From Spirochaetota bacterium (lineage in GTDB: Bacteria; Spirochaetota; UBA4802; JAGODF01): a stretch of DNA of 35,729 bases. Below are positions 7,967 to 16,585 of this stretch, in pieces; within the stretch, counting starts at the first letter, position 1; each line of letters starts with the position of its first letter. The stretch lies in the NCBI GenBank assembly GCA_029974015.1, contig JARKUF010000036.1, positions 1 through 35,729 of the forward strand, given 5' to 3'. A program made the translations under genes and the position numbers. The notes below the pieces were generated by a model. That model saw nothing but the letters and a program-made list of their open reading frames with translations, searched no databases and had not been told where the DNA came from.

Positions 7967-8180
7967 ATTTTCTCCAATAATTCCATCAGGCAGGAGCAAA
8001 AAAGACGGCAATATACAATCGGTTCATTTTGTTAAAAACAAAGTTGCAGATTACGTCGCATAACTCAAGAAAACCCAGCACTTAGGTTTTTCTGTCAATT
8101 TTATTCCGGACGGTTAACCTGTGCGTTCCCCAAAATGTAGTAAGTGAAGAATCCGGGATTGACCCAATAGCGGATACGCA
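7967..8180. other. Intergenic stretch with no recognisable gene
   Basis: Between the promoter of acyl-CoA dehydrogenase 2 and the 3' end of the LysE gene. Only a weak hairpin (AAAACC/GGTTTT near 8070-8090), possibly ending the LysE transcript, stands out. Confidence 0.4.
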
Positions 8181-8795
8181 TCATGCGTTGAGCATCACTA
8201 CGCCATCATATAGAAACTTAAAGCCGAACCCGACCAGGAGAATTCCGCAGACGAGGGAAACTCCAATCTGAAAACGGCCGCCAAGAATATGGCGGCCCCG
8301 ATGGGACATGAATGAAAGGAAATAACACCAGAGAAAATCGCAAACCCAGTGGGCCCCCATGAAGATCACGAAGGCAAGAACGCCATAATCCGCGGCGGTG
8401 ACGATAAGCGCGGCCCCCACGGTTGCCCACCAGACGATGAAATACGGGTTTGCCGCGGCGAGCAGTATCCCGGCCAGGACCGGCGATTTGCCGTATGAAC
8501 CTGCGGCGGTTTCACCTTTCCGGGCGCTTCTGAGCATGCCTGCCCCCATGAATACGAGCACCGCGCCTCCCAGAAGGGCAAGAGTCAACTTCACTGAAGG
8601 CATGGCGAGGAAAGGGGCTATCCCGAAAAAAATGGCAATCATCAGCGGAAACTCCACGATGCCATGCCCCACCGCAATGAAGGCCCCGGCGTGAGGCGAC
8701 TCACTCCCCTTGCCGATGGTAACGGCAGTCATGGGCCCCGGCGAAAGGGCCCCCGAGAGGGAGATTAGAACAGCCTGAAAAATAAACATCCACAT
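8181..8795 (-). CDS. LysE/RhtB-family exporter
   Basis: A 204-residue, very hydrophobic protein with about six membrane segments. The N-terminal segment carries the family signature S-G-A-L-S-P-G-P-M-T-A-V-T and a later helix has A-N-P-Y-F-I-V-W-W, both typical of LysE/RhtB-type amino-acid and small-metabolite exporters. Family length is 190-215 residues, so it is complete. The substrate cannot be inferred. The gene stands alone; an AT-rich half element (8820-8851) lies 24 bp upstream of its start. Confidence 0.87.
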   Translation of the reverse strand: MWMFIFQAVLISLSGALSPGPMTAVTIGKGSESPHAGAFIAVGHGIVEFPLMIAIFFGIAPFLAMPSVKLTLALLGGAVLVFMGAGMLRSARKGETAAGSYGKSPVLAGILLAAANPYFIVWWATVGAALIVTAADYGVLAFVIFMGAHWVCDFLWCYFLSFMSHRGRHILGGRFQIGVSLVCGILLVGFGFKFLYDGVVMLNA

Positions 8796-8819
8796 AGTAT
8801 TTCACGCTTAAGTATTGAA

Positions 8820-8851
8820 GGTAACCTCAAATCTGAGTTTTCGAGGTCACC
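8820..8851 (-). repeat. Composite leader element, half copy (second hairpin only)
   Basis: GGTAACCTC at 8820-8828 pairs imperfectly with GAGGTCACC at 8843-8851. This matches the second hairpin of the complete copies. It sits directly before the LysE start codon, on that gene's leader. Confidence 0.45.
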
Positions 8852-9148
8852 TGAAAATATTGCAACCCCGGATAATCGGTTGTCCCGTTGTACATGGGAC
8901 ACAAAACAATGTGAAACAAAAACGTATTAGAACGATAAAATCAACAATTTTCAAGGCCCGGGACGAATTTTTTTAAACGACTCACCGCTCATCTCGGCGG
9001 CTGGAACAGTCTATCAGCCATGGTCTGCTGCAAAAAATTGTTGTAAAAAAAGATAATGCTCCCGTACATTTATTGAATCAGCGGACAGGGAAACCTGATT
9101 TTTTGATAACCCCTAAACCTCCGGGTAAAAAGGACAAAAGGTACTAAC
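8852..9148. other. Intergenic region with a fragment of the composite element
   Basis: No gene is seen. At about 9081-9115 the string GGGAAACCTGATTTTTTGAT resembles the right arm of the GC hairpin plus the start of the linker, so it is probably a relic copy, again just upstream of a gene (9149) and in its orientation. Confidence 0.35.
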
Positions 9149-9763
9149 ATGGAAGCAAAAAAAAGAAGGTTTCCCCTTCCGGAGATTTTTCTCATTCTCA
9201 GTAATGCAATACCTCTCGCCGGTGCGCTCTTTCTAAACTGGAACTTATTGTCCATCTTCATGGTTTACTGGGCCGAGAGCGGCGTGGTGGGCATCTACAA
9301 TATTTTCAGGATGATAAAGGCCCCCGGCTTTGGTAAAGCTTTTATGGTGCCTTTCTTCATGTTCCACTACGGAATTTTCATGATGGTGCACTATATGTTC
9401 ATCCTCGTGTTCGGGGCCTTCGCGGGATACGGATTTGTCATTGAAGAAGGGTCCCTTTCGCCTTTATACGCCGACCCCACGCTGCTCTCCGCCATTGCGG
9501 CCTCCTTCGTAAGCCATGGCGTATCGTACTTCCAGAATTTTATCGGGCGCGGGGAATACCTGAAGACAACGGCGATACATCAGATGATCCGCCCCTATGG
9601 ACGCATCGTTGTGATGCATGTGGCCATACTCGCCTCGGCCTTCGCCATGGCCTTCGCGGGTTTCGAAAGGCCGGTGGTCGCAGCGGTAATCCTCATCATC
9701 CTAAAAACTGCGCTCGATTTCATCTCGCACCGGAAGGAGAGAAAGAAGGCGGAGGCGAGCTGA
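9149..9763 (+). CDS. DUF6498-like integral membrane protein
   Basis: 204 residues with about five or six membrane segments. The first part has N-W-N-L-L-S-I-F-M-V-Y-W-A-E-S-G-V-V-G-I-Y-N, followed by a Phe/Met-rich helix with F-F-M-F-H-Y-G and H-Y-M-F-I-L-V-F-G. This pattern matches my recollection of DUF6498 membrane proteins, which have no known function. The C-terminus is basic (H-R-K-E-R-K-K). An AAAGG lies about 10 bp before the ATG. Its TGA stop (9761-9763) directly abuts the stop of the convergent MoaD-like gene. Confidence 0.75.
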   Translation: MEAKKRRFPLPEIFLILSNAIPLAGALFLNWNLLSIFMVYWAESGVVGIYNIFRMIKAPGFGKAFMVPFFMFHYGIFMMVHYMFILVFGAFAGYGFVIEEGSLSPLYADPTLLSAIAASFVSHGVSYFQNFIGRGEYLKTTAIHQMIRPYGRIVVMHVAILASAFAMAFAGFERPVVAAVILIILKTALDFISHRKERKKAEAS

Positions 9764-10024
9764 TCATCCCCCGCCCGTGGGCTTGAAGCACTGTATCTCG
9801 TCACCATCATGGAGCCTTCTCCAGAGGCCAATCCTCCCACCGCCGCGGTAATAGGAATTGGCCCCCCTGTTTTTCATACCAATAGATTTGAGGAGGGCCC
9901 GTAGCCGCGTCCCTTTTTTCACTTCGAGGACGGCCCCATTTTGGGTGTCATAGTCCTTAAGGTCCACCTCCCTGTGCAGTCCCGAAAAGAGCTTTAGATT
10001 TATTGTAATCCGTTCCGATTGCAT
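9764..10024 (-). CDS. MoaD/ThiS-like ubiquitin-fold sulfur carrier
   Basis: 86 residues. The end, D-G-D-E-I-Q-C-F-K-P-T-G-G-G, is the hallmark of MoaD/ThiS carriers, whose terminal Gly-Gly is adenylated and thiocarboxylated. The middle has the K-x-G-T-R-L-R-A-L-L-K-S-I-G segment of the beta-grasp fold. The family usually ends in exactly two glycines; here there are three. No moaE, moeB, thiG or thiF partner is in the window, so the pathway (molybdopterin, thiazole or other sulfur transfer) is open. It follows a decayed ATPase gene on the same strand by 15 bp. Confidence 0.72.
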   Translation of the reverse strand: MQSERITINLKLFSGLHREVDLKDYDTQNGAVLEVKKGTRLRALLKSIGMKNRGANSYYRGGGRIGLWRRLHDGDEIQCFKPTGGG

Positions 10025-10039
10025 CCCGGTACCTGTTTT

Positions 10040-10315
10040 TTAAGTTTTAGGCCCCCGCAAGCTCATAAGATATTCTTCGCAGGGGATGACCGTTATTCCT
10101 TGAATAGACAGTTTCTCTTTCCCCCGATACAGGATGATTCTTTCCGCTTCAGGGTAGTCTTCCGCGAATGACCTGAGGCCCCGTTAGTCCTCTTTAAGGA
10201 AGGTCGTTTTACCTGTCCCTCTGGGGCCAAAGAGAAAGTAGCTCTGTTCCGGGGGGGCTGAAAAATCGACGTACTGGTTCCATTTTTGGTCCAAATATGG
10301 AGTTTTCAACTCCAT
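10040..10315 (-). pseudogene. Remnant of an AAA ATPase with DUF4143-type C-terminus
   Basis: From ATG 10315 on the minus strand the frame encodes M-E-L-K-T-P-Y, then Y-F-L-F-G-P-R-G-T-G-K-T-T-F-L-K-E-D, a clear Walker A loop, and stops at a TAA (10184-10186) after 43 codons. The same frame continues past the stop with G-L-R-S-F-A-E-D-Y-P-E-A-E-R-I-I-L-Y-R-G-K-E and G-I-T-V-I-P-C-E-E-Y-L to a TAA at 10040-10042. Those are the N-terminal and C-terminal ends of the common 380-residue ATPase/DUF4143 family. The roughly 290 residues between them are deleted, so the gene is dead. Confidence 0.75.
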
Positions 10316-10318
10316 ATT
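10294..10318. repeat. Perfect 11-bp inverted repeat over the ATPase start
   Basis: Arms AATATGGAGTT (10294-10304) and AACTCCATATT (10308-10318) with a 3-bp centre. It overlaps the start codon of the decayed ATPase gene and may be a former operator or a by-product of coding. Confidence 0.45.
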
Positions 10319-10416
10319 CTGCAAAAACAGGCTTAAGTAAAGCACTTTTCACTTAAATTGCTGAAAATAGCGACGTTTAACAGGCGACGATCATGATCGT
10401 CGCCTGGCCATCGTCT

Positions 10417-13400
10417 CTATTCCACAATAATCTTCCGGTCAACCACGGCGGGGGCGGCGTCGCTTTCCACCATCACCCGGATACCCGGGTCTTCCTTGAA
10501 GCGCAGCACGTTCAGCATGAAGATCTCGAGCTTGCTCACCACGCCGGGGGGAAACAGGTTCCCGTCTATCTCGATGGACATCACGGGATATTTCCGGTCA
10601 CGGGCCCAGGGCGTGTAGAGCCCCTCTATCACCCTCCCTATAAGGCAGGCGAAGGGCGATATGTTCACAATCCCGGAGAAGCCGTCGTTCATCGCCGCGG
10701 CGGCCACCCCGCTGGAGATGACGATCTCCGAGTGGAGCTCGTGGTTTACGAAATGGCGCTCCGCCAGGTCCATGATCTTGTACATATCGTGTGGGGCCTC
10801 AGGAATGAGCCCTGAGATTGAAAGGGCTTTTTTAATCCTGTGGTCCACCCGGTGTTTGTAGGCCATTTCAATTTTATACAAGACCAGGTCTTTGAATTCC
10901 TTCGAAAAAAACCGGGAGAACCAGGGACGCAGCTTAAGTTTTTTCTTTAGCTCGTATTCCCGCACAAAGTCGCAGTAGTATATCCACTCCGTTATCCCCG
11001 ACACCTTACCTATGATTCCGCGCCTGCTGAAGTGCTGGATAAGCTCGTCTACGGCGAAATCGTCCCGGCGCACATAAATCTCCCCTACGATGAGTACTTT
11101 GGGGCACTGGTCGATGGTTTTTTTAAGGGGAATCTTCGCGATTTCGGAGGCAATCTCCTTCAGCTCCGGTATCACTTTCCGCACGTCCTTCTCCGAAGTG
11201 GCAATCATGCGCCGCCAGAGGGCGTCATATTTTTCCATGGCCGCCACCGGGTCCTCGGCGCAGGTTCGCAGGGAGGTCTCGATGTCCTTCATGTAGTCCC
11301 CTATTACCACGGCCCACCAGGCGTGCTTCGAGAAGCTCTCGCCTAACTCGTTGTATGAGTTGTCGGAATCAAGGGTGAATATCACCACGTTCTCCAGGCG
11401 CAGGTCCCGGAAAAGGTTTTCGTAGAAAACGAAGTACTGGCCGGTCCTGCAGGGCCCCGTGGTGGTGGGCACGAAGAGCAGGTAAATCTCGTCCTTCCGA
11501 TACTTTCCGGAAGAAAAATATTTCAGGGCGCTTCCCAGCACAAGATGGGACGGGAGGCATTCCTTTCCCGAAGCGTAGTTTCTCGCCATCTGGAGGGTGT
11601 ACACATCCGGCACCGGCATCGCCTCGGCGCCGGCGCCGAAGGAGCGGATGGCCGCGGCGAGCATCTCCGCGGAGAGGCGCCCCATGTTGGAGAGGAGTAT
11701 CTTCACCTTCGGGTTGTTCTTTATTTCCACCCGGGAACCGTCATTGATGTTTTCGATGTACAGTTCGTTCCGGCCATTGCTCCTAAACCGGAGCCCGTTG
11801 TCGTACCTGACGGCTTCGGCGCCGGAGTACTTGGTGCGGTACCCGTCGACAATATCGAGGAAAGCCTCGATGCGGGTATCCACCCCGGCGTCGGCGGTGT
11901 GGGAATCGAGCTCCAGGATGAGAAAGGGCTTTGTACCCATCATCCACTTCAGATAGTGAAGCATAAAGGAATCGGGGGCGCAGGAGAAATTGCTAATAAA
12001 GGTGATGTATATGTTCTTCTCTTCTTTTAACCTCGTGCAGGCCTTCATGTCGAGCTGGCCGTAATACCAGTACATGTTGGCGTATATCTCCTCGTCTCCC
12101 CGCGGGAGAATGTCGAAGGGGATGATGGAAAAACCCCGGGAAGTAAACTTGCGCGGAATCCCCATATTGGCGTCGGCGGTAAAGGCATTGTAGGGCCTTC
12201 CAAGGAGGGCGATGACGGGCTTATCGGAACGCCGGGACTCCTCCAGCGCGCGCTCGCCGAGTTCTTTCGCCTTCGTAAAATACTCCTCCTGCTTTTCCAG
12301 GGCAATTTCGAAGGCCAGGCGAGTTTCTTTTTCAGTGAAGCCCAGACGCAGGCCCATTTCAATAAACGGCTCCATGGCCTTCATCTTTCCGTACTGGAAC
12401 GATACAACGGGCGCGAGGTATTTCTCCTCGGGGATCTCGGGAAACGCTTTTTTGATGTAATAAGGAAGCCCCTGGGTGATGGGGCAGAAGTTCCCCGGCA
12501 TCTTTTCCTCGAGGCTCTCCATGTCCCGGAAGTGGGGGATGAAGATATAATCTACCCCGCGGTCAAAGCTGTCCTGGACGGCCCCGTGGGCGATTTCAGC
12601 GGGAAAGCAGTATGCGCTTTCCACGCGCGCGGTACCCTCATGGGAAATGTTGCGCGACAGCTCCAGTTCCACCCCTAAATTGTGGAAAAACCATGAGTAG
12701 AAGGGCCACAGCGTGTAAATGGAGAAGGCGCGCGGGACGCCCACGATAATGTCGCGGGACTTTACCAGGCGCGCCGGGTCCGGAGCGCATACCTCGAAGA
12801 GGAGGAGGTTGCGTTCTTCCACATAGTTTGGAATATCCGCTTCGTTCACTTCCCGGTTTTTCCGCTGATTCGCGTACTTATTGCACCTGCCGCCGAACAT
12901 GTACTTGTTGCCGTTTACGTTCAGCACCCTGATGGGGCAGAAATTATCGCAGGCCCGGCATTTGAATTCGCGCTCGTAGACAATCTCGGTGTTTATGATG
13001 TCGTCTATGACATAGTCACTCTTTTCGATCAGCCCTTCCTGAAGCTTTTGCCGCGCTAAAATTCCCACGCCGAAGCACCCCATGAGTTCCGGGTCCGGCG
13101 GGACCAGGATGTCCTTGTCCAGGAGCATGGCAAAGGCCAGAGGGACCGCCTTGTTCTTAGCCACACCTCCCTGGAGCACGATGGAGGAGCCGATGGTGCG
13201 GTTCCCCACCACGCGGTTCAGGTAGTTCGACACGATGGAGGTGACGACTCCGGCGGTGATGTCTTCACGGCTCGCGCCCTGGTTGATGGCGCTTCGAATG
13301 TCGGAGTTGATGAAGGCCGAACAGTGCTCCCCGAACTTCAAAGGCTCCTTTGCCTCCATTGCTATGTCGCCAATGAGGTCCGCGCGCGGGATGTTCAGGT

Positions 13401-14727
13401 CGCCCTGGGCCGATTCTTCGAGGAAGGAGCCGGTCCCTGCGGAGCAGGCCTCGTTCATGGCATAGTCGATGGGCACCACGTTTTGAAGATACACGTATTT
13501 CGCGTCCTGGCCCCCTATCTCAAATATGGTGTCTATATCGGGCCTGAAGAAAGTCGTCCCCACGGCATGTGCGATGATTTCATTGTACACCGCCGGCGTT
13601 TCGAGAAAAACCCCGAGGATTTCCCGGGACGAGCCCGTCGTAGAGGCAAGGCTTATCTTTATCTTTCCATCGCCTATCTCTTCCTTCACCTGCTTTCGTA
13701 TTTCGATAAGGCAGTTTTTCAAAGCTTTCACGGGGTCTCCGTGTGTGCGGCCATAATAAGACGCCACCATCTCGTTCGTCTCGATATCGATAAGGCAGGC
13801 CTTCGTGGTTGTGGAGCCCCCGTCAACTCCCAGGATGTACTCGCGCCCCTCCTTCACCTTTCCGCGCTTCGCGTCGAGATAGGTCACCCGGCCCTCGGCG
13901 GTGCGCAGGCTTTTAAAGCGCTTAAACTGGACCTGCGCGGGCTTCAGGAGCTTCTCCGGGGAGGGAAGTACGCTTCCCTGGGTCTTTGCCAAAAGAGCCG
14001 CCCCGAAGGCCTCGAAGTACGGCGCCTGCTCGGGGACGATGAACTCTATGTGAGGGAGCCTCTCCCGGATGAACTGCAGAATGAATTTATTCAGGGTGAC
14101 GCCTCCGGTGAGAAGGACGCTCCCGCTCTGGATTCGCGCGCGCTTTAGGAAATCGATAACCTTTGTGGCCATCACATCGCTCAGGGAGAGGACAATGTCG
14201 CCCTTCGTCGCCTCCCCCTTGTTCAGACGGTGGGTACAGTCGCTTTTCATGAAGACGGAACAGCGCGAGGAAAGCTTCAGCACCTTGCTTTCGGGAGGGA
14301 TGGTATTGATATCTTCGAGCTTCATGTCCATACGGGCCAGTTGCTGTTTGAAGAACTCTCCGGTCCCCGACGCGCACTTGTTCCCCGAAAAATTGGTGAT
14401 GATTTTCTTGTTTTCATCGACGGTATACACAACCAGGTCTTCCCCGCCCAGGGACACCACGGCATTCACATTATGGCGCGTGTGTTTCAGCGCCTCCTCA
14501 ATGCAGAGCGGTTCGATGACGCTGTTGATGTTAAGGAGATGCCGCCCCTCGGTGCCCGTGGCCATCGCTTTTAAATTGGACGGGAGCTGCCTGCTTCCAA
14601 GAATGCGCCGGAGGGCATCGGGGAAATTCCCATCGTGAGGAAGCACTTCGCTCCACAGTATTGAATATCCCTCCAGCATGGAAACCTTCACGTTGGAGGA
14701 ACCGATGTTAATTCCAAGGCTGTGCAT
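10417..14727 (-). CDS. Giant CoA-dehydratase activator-type protein: two BadF/BadG domains fused to DUF2229/dehydratase-like parts
   Basis: About 1436 residues. Order: a first ASKHA ATPase domain (G-I-N-I-G-S-S-N-V-K, residues 1-265), a second (I-L-G-V-D-G-G-S-T-T-T-K near 300, I-G-G-Q-D-A-K near 405), a Cys motif F-K-C-R-A-C-D-N-F-C near 590 at the start of the DUF2229-like part, and a C-terminal region related to 2-hydroxyacyl-CoA dehydratase subunits. Each ATPase domain keeps two Cys of the kind that hold the bridging 4Fe-4S cluster of HgdC (K-C-A-S-G-T-G with S-S-R-C; A-C-S-A-G-T-G with E-H-C). HgdC is a homodimer sharing one cluster, so here one chain could hold it alone. The family is widespread in anaerobes, with function unproven. 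I prefer ATG 14727 because GGCGGAG lies 9 bp upstream; ATG 14745 adds six residues. A strong hairpin lies upstream. Confidence 0.88.
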   Translation of the reverse strand: MHSLGINIGSSNVKVSMLEGYSILWSEVLPHDGNFPDALRRILGSRQLPSNLKAMATGTEGRHLLNINSVIEPLCIEEALKHTRHNVNAVVSLGGEDLVVYTVDENKKIITNFSGNKCASGTGEFFKQQLARMDMKLEDINTIPPESKVLKLSSRCSVFMKSDCTHRLNKGEATKGDIVLSLSDVMATKVIDFLKRARIQSGSVLLTGGVTLNKFILQFIRERLPHIEFIVPEQAPYFEAFGAALLAKTQGSVLPSPEKLLKPAQVQFKRFKSLRTAEGRVTYLDAKRGKVKEGREYILGVDGGSTTTKACLIDIETNEMVASYYGRTHGDPVKALKNCLIEIRKQVKEEIGDGKIKISLASTTGSSREILGVFLETPAVYNEIIAHAVGTTFFRPDIDTIFEIGGQDAKYVYLQNVVPIDYAMNEACSAGTGSFLEESAQGDLNIPRADLIGDIAMEAKEPLKFGEHCSAFINSDIRSAINQGASREDITAGVVTSIVSNYLNRVVGNRTIGSSIVLQGGVAKNKAVPLAFAMLLDKDILVPPDPELMGCFGVGILARQKLQEGLIEKSDYVIDDIINTEIVYEREFKCRACDNFCPIRVLNVNGNKYMFGGRCNKYANQRKNREVNEADIPNYVEERNLLLFEVCAPDPARLVKSRDIIVGVPRAFSIYTLWPFYSWFFHNLGVELELSRNISHEGTARVESAYCFPAEIAHGAVQDSFDRGVDYIFIPHFRDMESLEEKMPGNFCPITQGLPYYIKKAFPEIPEEKYLAPVVSFQYGKMKAMEPFIEMGLRLGFTEKETRLAFEIALEKQEEYFTKAKELGERALEESRRSDKPVIALLGRPYNAFTADANMGIPRKFTSRGFSIIPFDILPRGDEEIYANMYWYYGQLDMKACTRLKEEKNIYITFISNFSCAPDSFMLHYLKWMMGTKPFLILELDSHTADAGVDTRIEAFLDIVDGYRTKYSGAEAVRYDNGLRFRSNGRNELYIENINDGSRVEIKNNPKVKILLSNMGRLSAEMLAAAIRSFGAGAEAMPVPDVYTLQMARNYASGKECLPSHLVLGSALKYFSSGKYRKDEIYLLFVPTTTGPCRTGQYFVFYENLFRDLRLENVVIFTLDSDNSYNELGESFSKHAWWAVVIGDYMKDIETSLRTCAEDPVAAMEKYDALWRRMIATSEKDVRKVIPELKEIASEIAKIPLKKTIDQCPKVLIVGEIYVRRDDFAVDELIQHFSRRGIIGKVSGITEWIYYCDFVREYELKKKLKLRPWFSRFFSKEFKDLVLYKIEMAYKHRVDHRIKKALSISGLIPEAPHDMYKIMDLAERHFVNHELHSEIVISSGVAAAAMNDGFSGIVNISPFACLIGRVIEGLYTPWARDRKYPVMSIEIDGNLFPPGVVSKLEIFMLNVLRFKEDPGIRVMVESDAAPAVVDRKIIVE

Positions 14728-14756
14728 ATTAAAAAACTCCGCCATAAAAATTTTAT

Positions 14757-14796
14757 TAACAACATACAGGCGCGATGTCGCACCTGTATGTTGTTA
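14757..14796 (-). promoter_or_regulatory. Long hairpin in the leader of the giant activator gene
   Basis: Arms TAACAACATACAGG (14757-14770) and CCTGTATGTTGTTA (14783-14796) are perfect over 14 bp, and an inner GCG/CGC pair extends the stem after one mismatch. It ends 30 bp before the preferred ATG. It is not followed by a T-run in the gene direction and is not one of the dispersed elements, so a repressor operator or RNA-level control is likely. Confidence 0.6.
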
Positions 14797-14885
14797 TCAA
14801 TGTGTCACCATACATCTTTGTCCATGACTTTTTATGCAACGGGTGAGTAAAGACTCGCTGAGTATATAAACCAGCAGTACATATT

Positions 14886-14951
14886 GACAGTCTCTAATAA
14901 TTGGATTACCCGCCCGCCTTCGGCGGGTAATCCAATTATTTAGAGGATGTC
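14886..14951. repeat. Composite leader element, palindromic short form
   Basis: A nearly perfect palindrome of about 66 bp. The left arm runs GTCTCTAATAATTGGATTAC then CCGCC, with a CGCCTTCG-type centre, and the complement follows on the right. It has the outer end and GC hairpin of the other copies but not the linker or AT-rich hairpin. It lies between the MFS gene and the giant gene, on the latter's upstream side. Confidence 0.65.
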
Positions 14952-14996
14952 ACAATTTTTTGAAAGCGAGAAAATATTTTTCTCTTCTCCGGGACT

Positions 14997-16232
14997 TTAG
15001 CATTCCATTTTTTTCGGCGCCCTGATTATCGCGAGGACCGCAACGGCGATTGCCACCAGAATCGCAGCAACAACAAATGGAGCTAAATACGAGCTGGTTG
15101 AGTCCTTGAGCCATCCGCCCACATAGGGCCCCGCGAATCCGGCGAAACCCCAGGCAGTGAAAAGAAGTCCGTAATTGGAACCCTGGGAAGTGGGCCCGTA
15201 GTACTGGAGGCATTTCGCCGGGAAGAGCGTAAACATGGAACCGTAATTCCATCCTATAAGGGCCGATACGGCCCAGAGGGCCCAGGAGATGCCTCCGGAA
15301 GGATAGAGTAACACCATGGCAACTGCCTGCAGTGAGAAGACGCCAATAAAACTTAGCCTGGTGCCAACCTTGTCCGCCACCTGCCCTATGAGGATTCGGG
15401 ACGCAGCGTTCATGATGGCGAGCCAGCTCGCCGCGGCCGCGGCCTCCATGGGAGAAAGGCCGCTGTCAATTCCGAAACCGGCAATGTGCCCTATCACCAG
15501 GAGGCCCGCGAACGCGCCGCAGAAATAGGCCCCATAGAGCATCCAGAACTGCGGCGTTCTACAGGCTTCCTCAAAGTTGTAATCGCGATATCTTTTATCA
15601 GCGCCGCTATCAACGGTCTTTGGGTCCCCCCCCTCCGGTTTCCATCCCTCCGGTGGGTTTTTCAAACAGAAGGCGGCAACGACGGCCATAACCAACATGG
15701 CAATTCCAACATACAAAAACACGTCCCGCCACCCCATACTCGGGTCCTGGATAATATATGTAGCCAGGGGCGCCATAATGAAGGAACCGAGCCCGAGGCC
15801 TACGACAGAGAACCCTGTGGCCAGGGCCCCTCTGCCGGGCCACCACTTCGGCGCCGTAGCAACGGGAGGGAGATACACAAGGCCGCCGCCGAAACCGGCG
15901 ATGACGCCATAGCTTAAATACAATTGCCATTTCTGATAAATGAAGCCCGAGCTGATAAAACCCGCCCCGAGAAAGAGAGCGCCGATGAGGACAACAATAC
16001 GGGGCCCGAATCTATCGCTGAGCCTGCCGGCGGGAAATGTCATAAGCCCGAAAATAAGGCACGCAATGGCGAAAGCCAGGGCGATATCGGCCCTGTTCCA
16101 TCCGAATTCATCGTGTAAGGGCCTGATAAAAACGCTCCAGGCGTAAAGAAGGGCGCCGCAAGTTGTGCTCCCAAGGACCCCGCCGACGAGGGTAATGATG
16201 CGAGGGAAGGCCCCATTCTGTATATTGCTCAT
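14997..16232 (-). CDS. MFS transporter, oxalate/formate antiporter (OFA) type
   Basis: 411 residues with twelve predicted membrane helices. The N-terminal helix pair has [14 protein letters not shown], followed by [11 protein letters not shown], the opening typical of OFA-family carriers. The A-loop [10 protein letters not shown] after helix 2 is the MFS signature. A second [10 protein letters not shown] appears after helix 8. These carriers exchange monocarboxylates or dicarboxylates across the inner membrane; the substrate here is unknown. The giant activator gene lies downstream on the same strand, separated by a 250-bp spacer with hairpins, so read-through is possible but unproven. Confidence 0.87.
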   Translation of the reverse strand: MSNIQNGAFPRIITLVGGVLGSTTCGALLYAWSVFIRPLHDEFGWNRADIALAFAIACLIFGLMTFPAGRLSDRFGPRIVVLIGALFLGAGFISSGFIYQKWQLYLSYGVIAGFGGGLVYLPPVATAPKWWPGRGALATGFSVVGLGLGSFIMAPLATYIIQDPSMGWRDVFLYVGIAMLVMAVVAAFCLKNPPEGWKPEGGDPKTVDSGADKRYRDYNFEEACRTPQFWMLYGAYFCGAFAGLLVIGHIAGFGIDSGLSPMEAAAAASWLAIMNAASRILIGQVADKVGTRLSFIGVFSLQAVAMVLLYPSGGISWALWAVSALIGWNYGSMFTLFPAKCLQYYGPTSQGSNYGLLFTAWGFAGFAGPYVGGWLKDSTSSYLAPFVVAAILVAIAVAVLAIIRAPKKMEC

Positions 16233-16277
16233 TTGAGTTCTCCGAAAATAGTGTGGAAACCTCTGTCGAAATCGATA

Positions 16278-16333
16278 CCCCGTTTTTCCCGTTAGCCTTC
16301 GGCGGGCGGAATAACCTGATTATTAGAGATTAC
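16278..16333 (-). repeat. Composite leader element, partial copy (GC hairpin)
   Basis: On the minus strand the outer end GGTAATCTCTAATAATCAGG is followed by a degenerate GC hairpin. It lies 45 bp before the MFS start, in its orientation. Confidence 0.6.
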
Positions 16334-16385
16334 CGCATGTACTTTTTTTAATTTCCTCTAACCTCTGTCAATTAACAAAACCGTT

Positions 16386-16445
16386 GAGGCCTTAAAAATT
16401 AATTTTTAAGGCCTACGAATTGTAAATACCGGCATACTCAGAAAT
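16386..16445 (-). repeat. Composite leader element, partial copy (linker plus AT hairpin)
   Basis: On the minus strand the linker TTCTGAGTATGCCGGTATTT is followed by a perfect palindrome AGGCCTTAAAAATT/AATTTTTAAGGCCT (about 16387-16414). It is further upstream in the leader region of the MFS gene, 53 bp from the previous partial copy, suggesting two insertions or one rearranged copy. Confidence 0.6.
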
Positions 16446-16585
16446 GAAATACGCCTTTCCCGAAAAGACAATTGGAGCAGCCTCAATTCGAAATTCGCCC
16501 TGTAGACGACATAATTACTTCCAAAAATAACGGCCGGTTTAATTTTCTTGACATAACCCGTTAATCGCAGAGAGATATAAAGATA

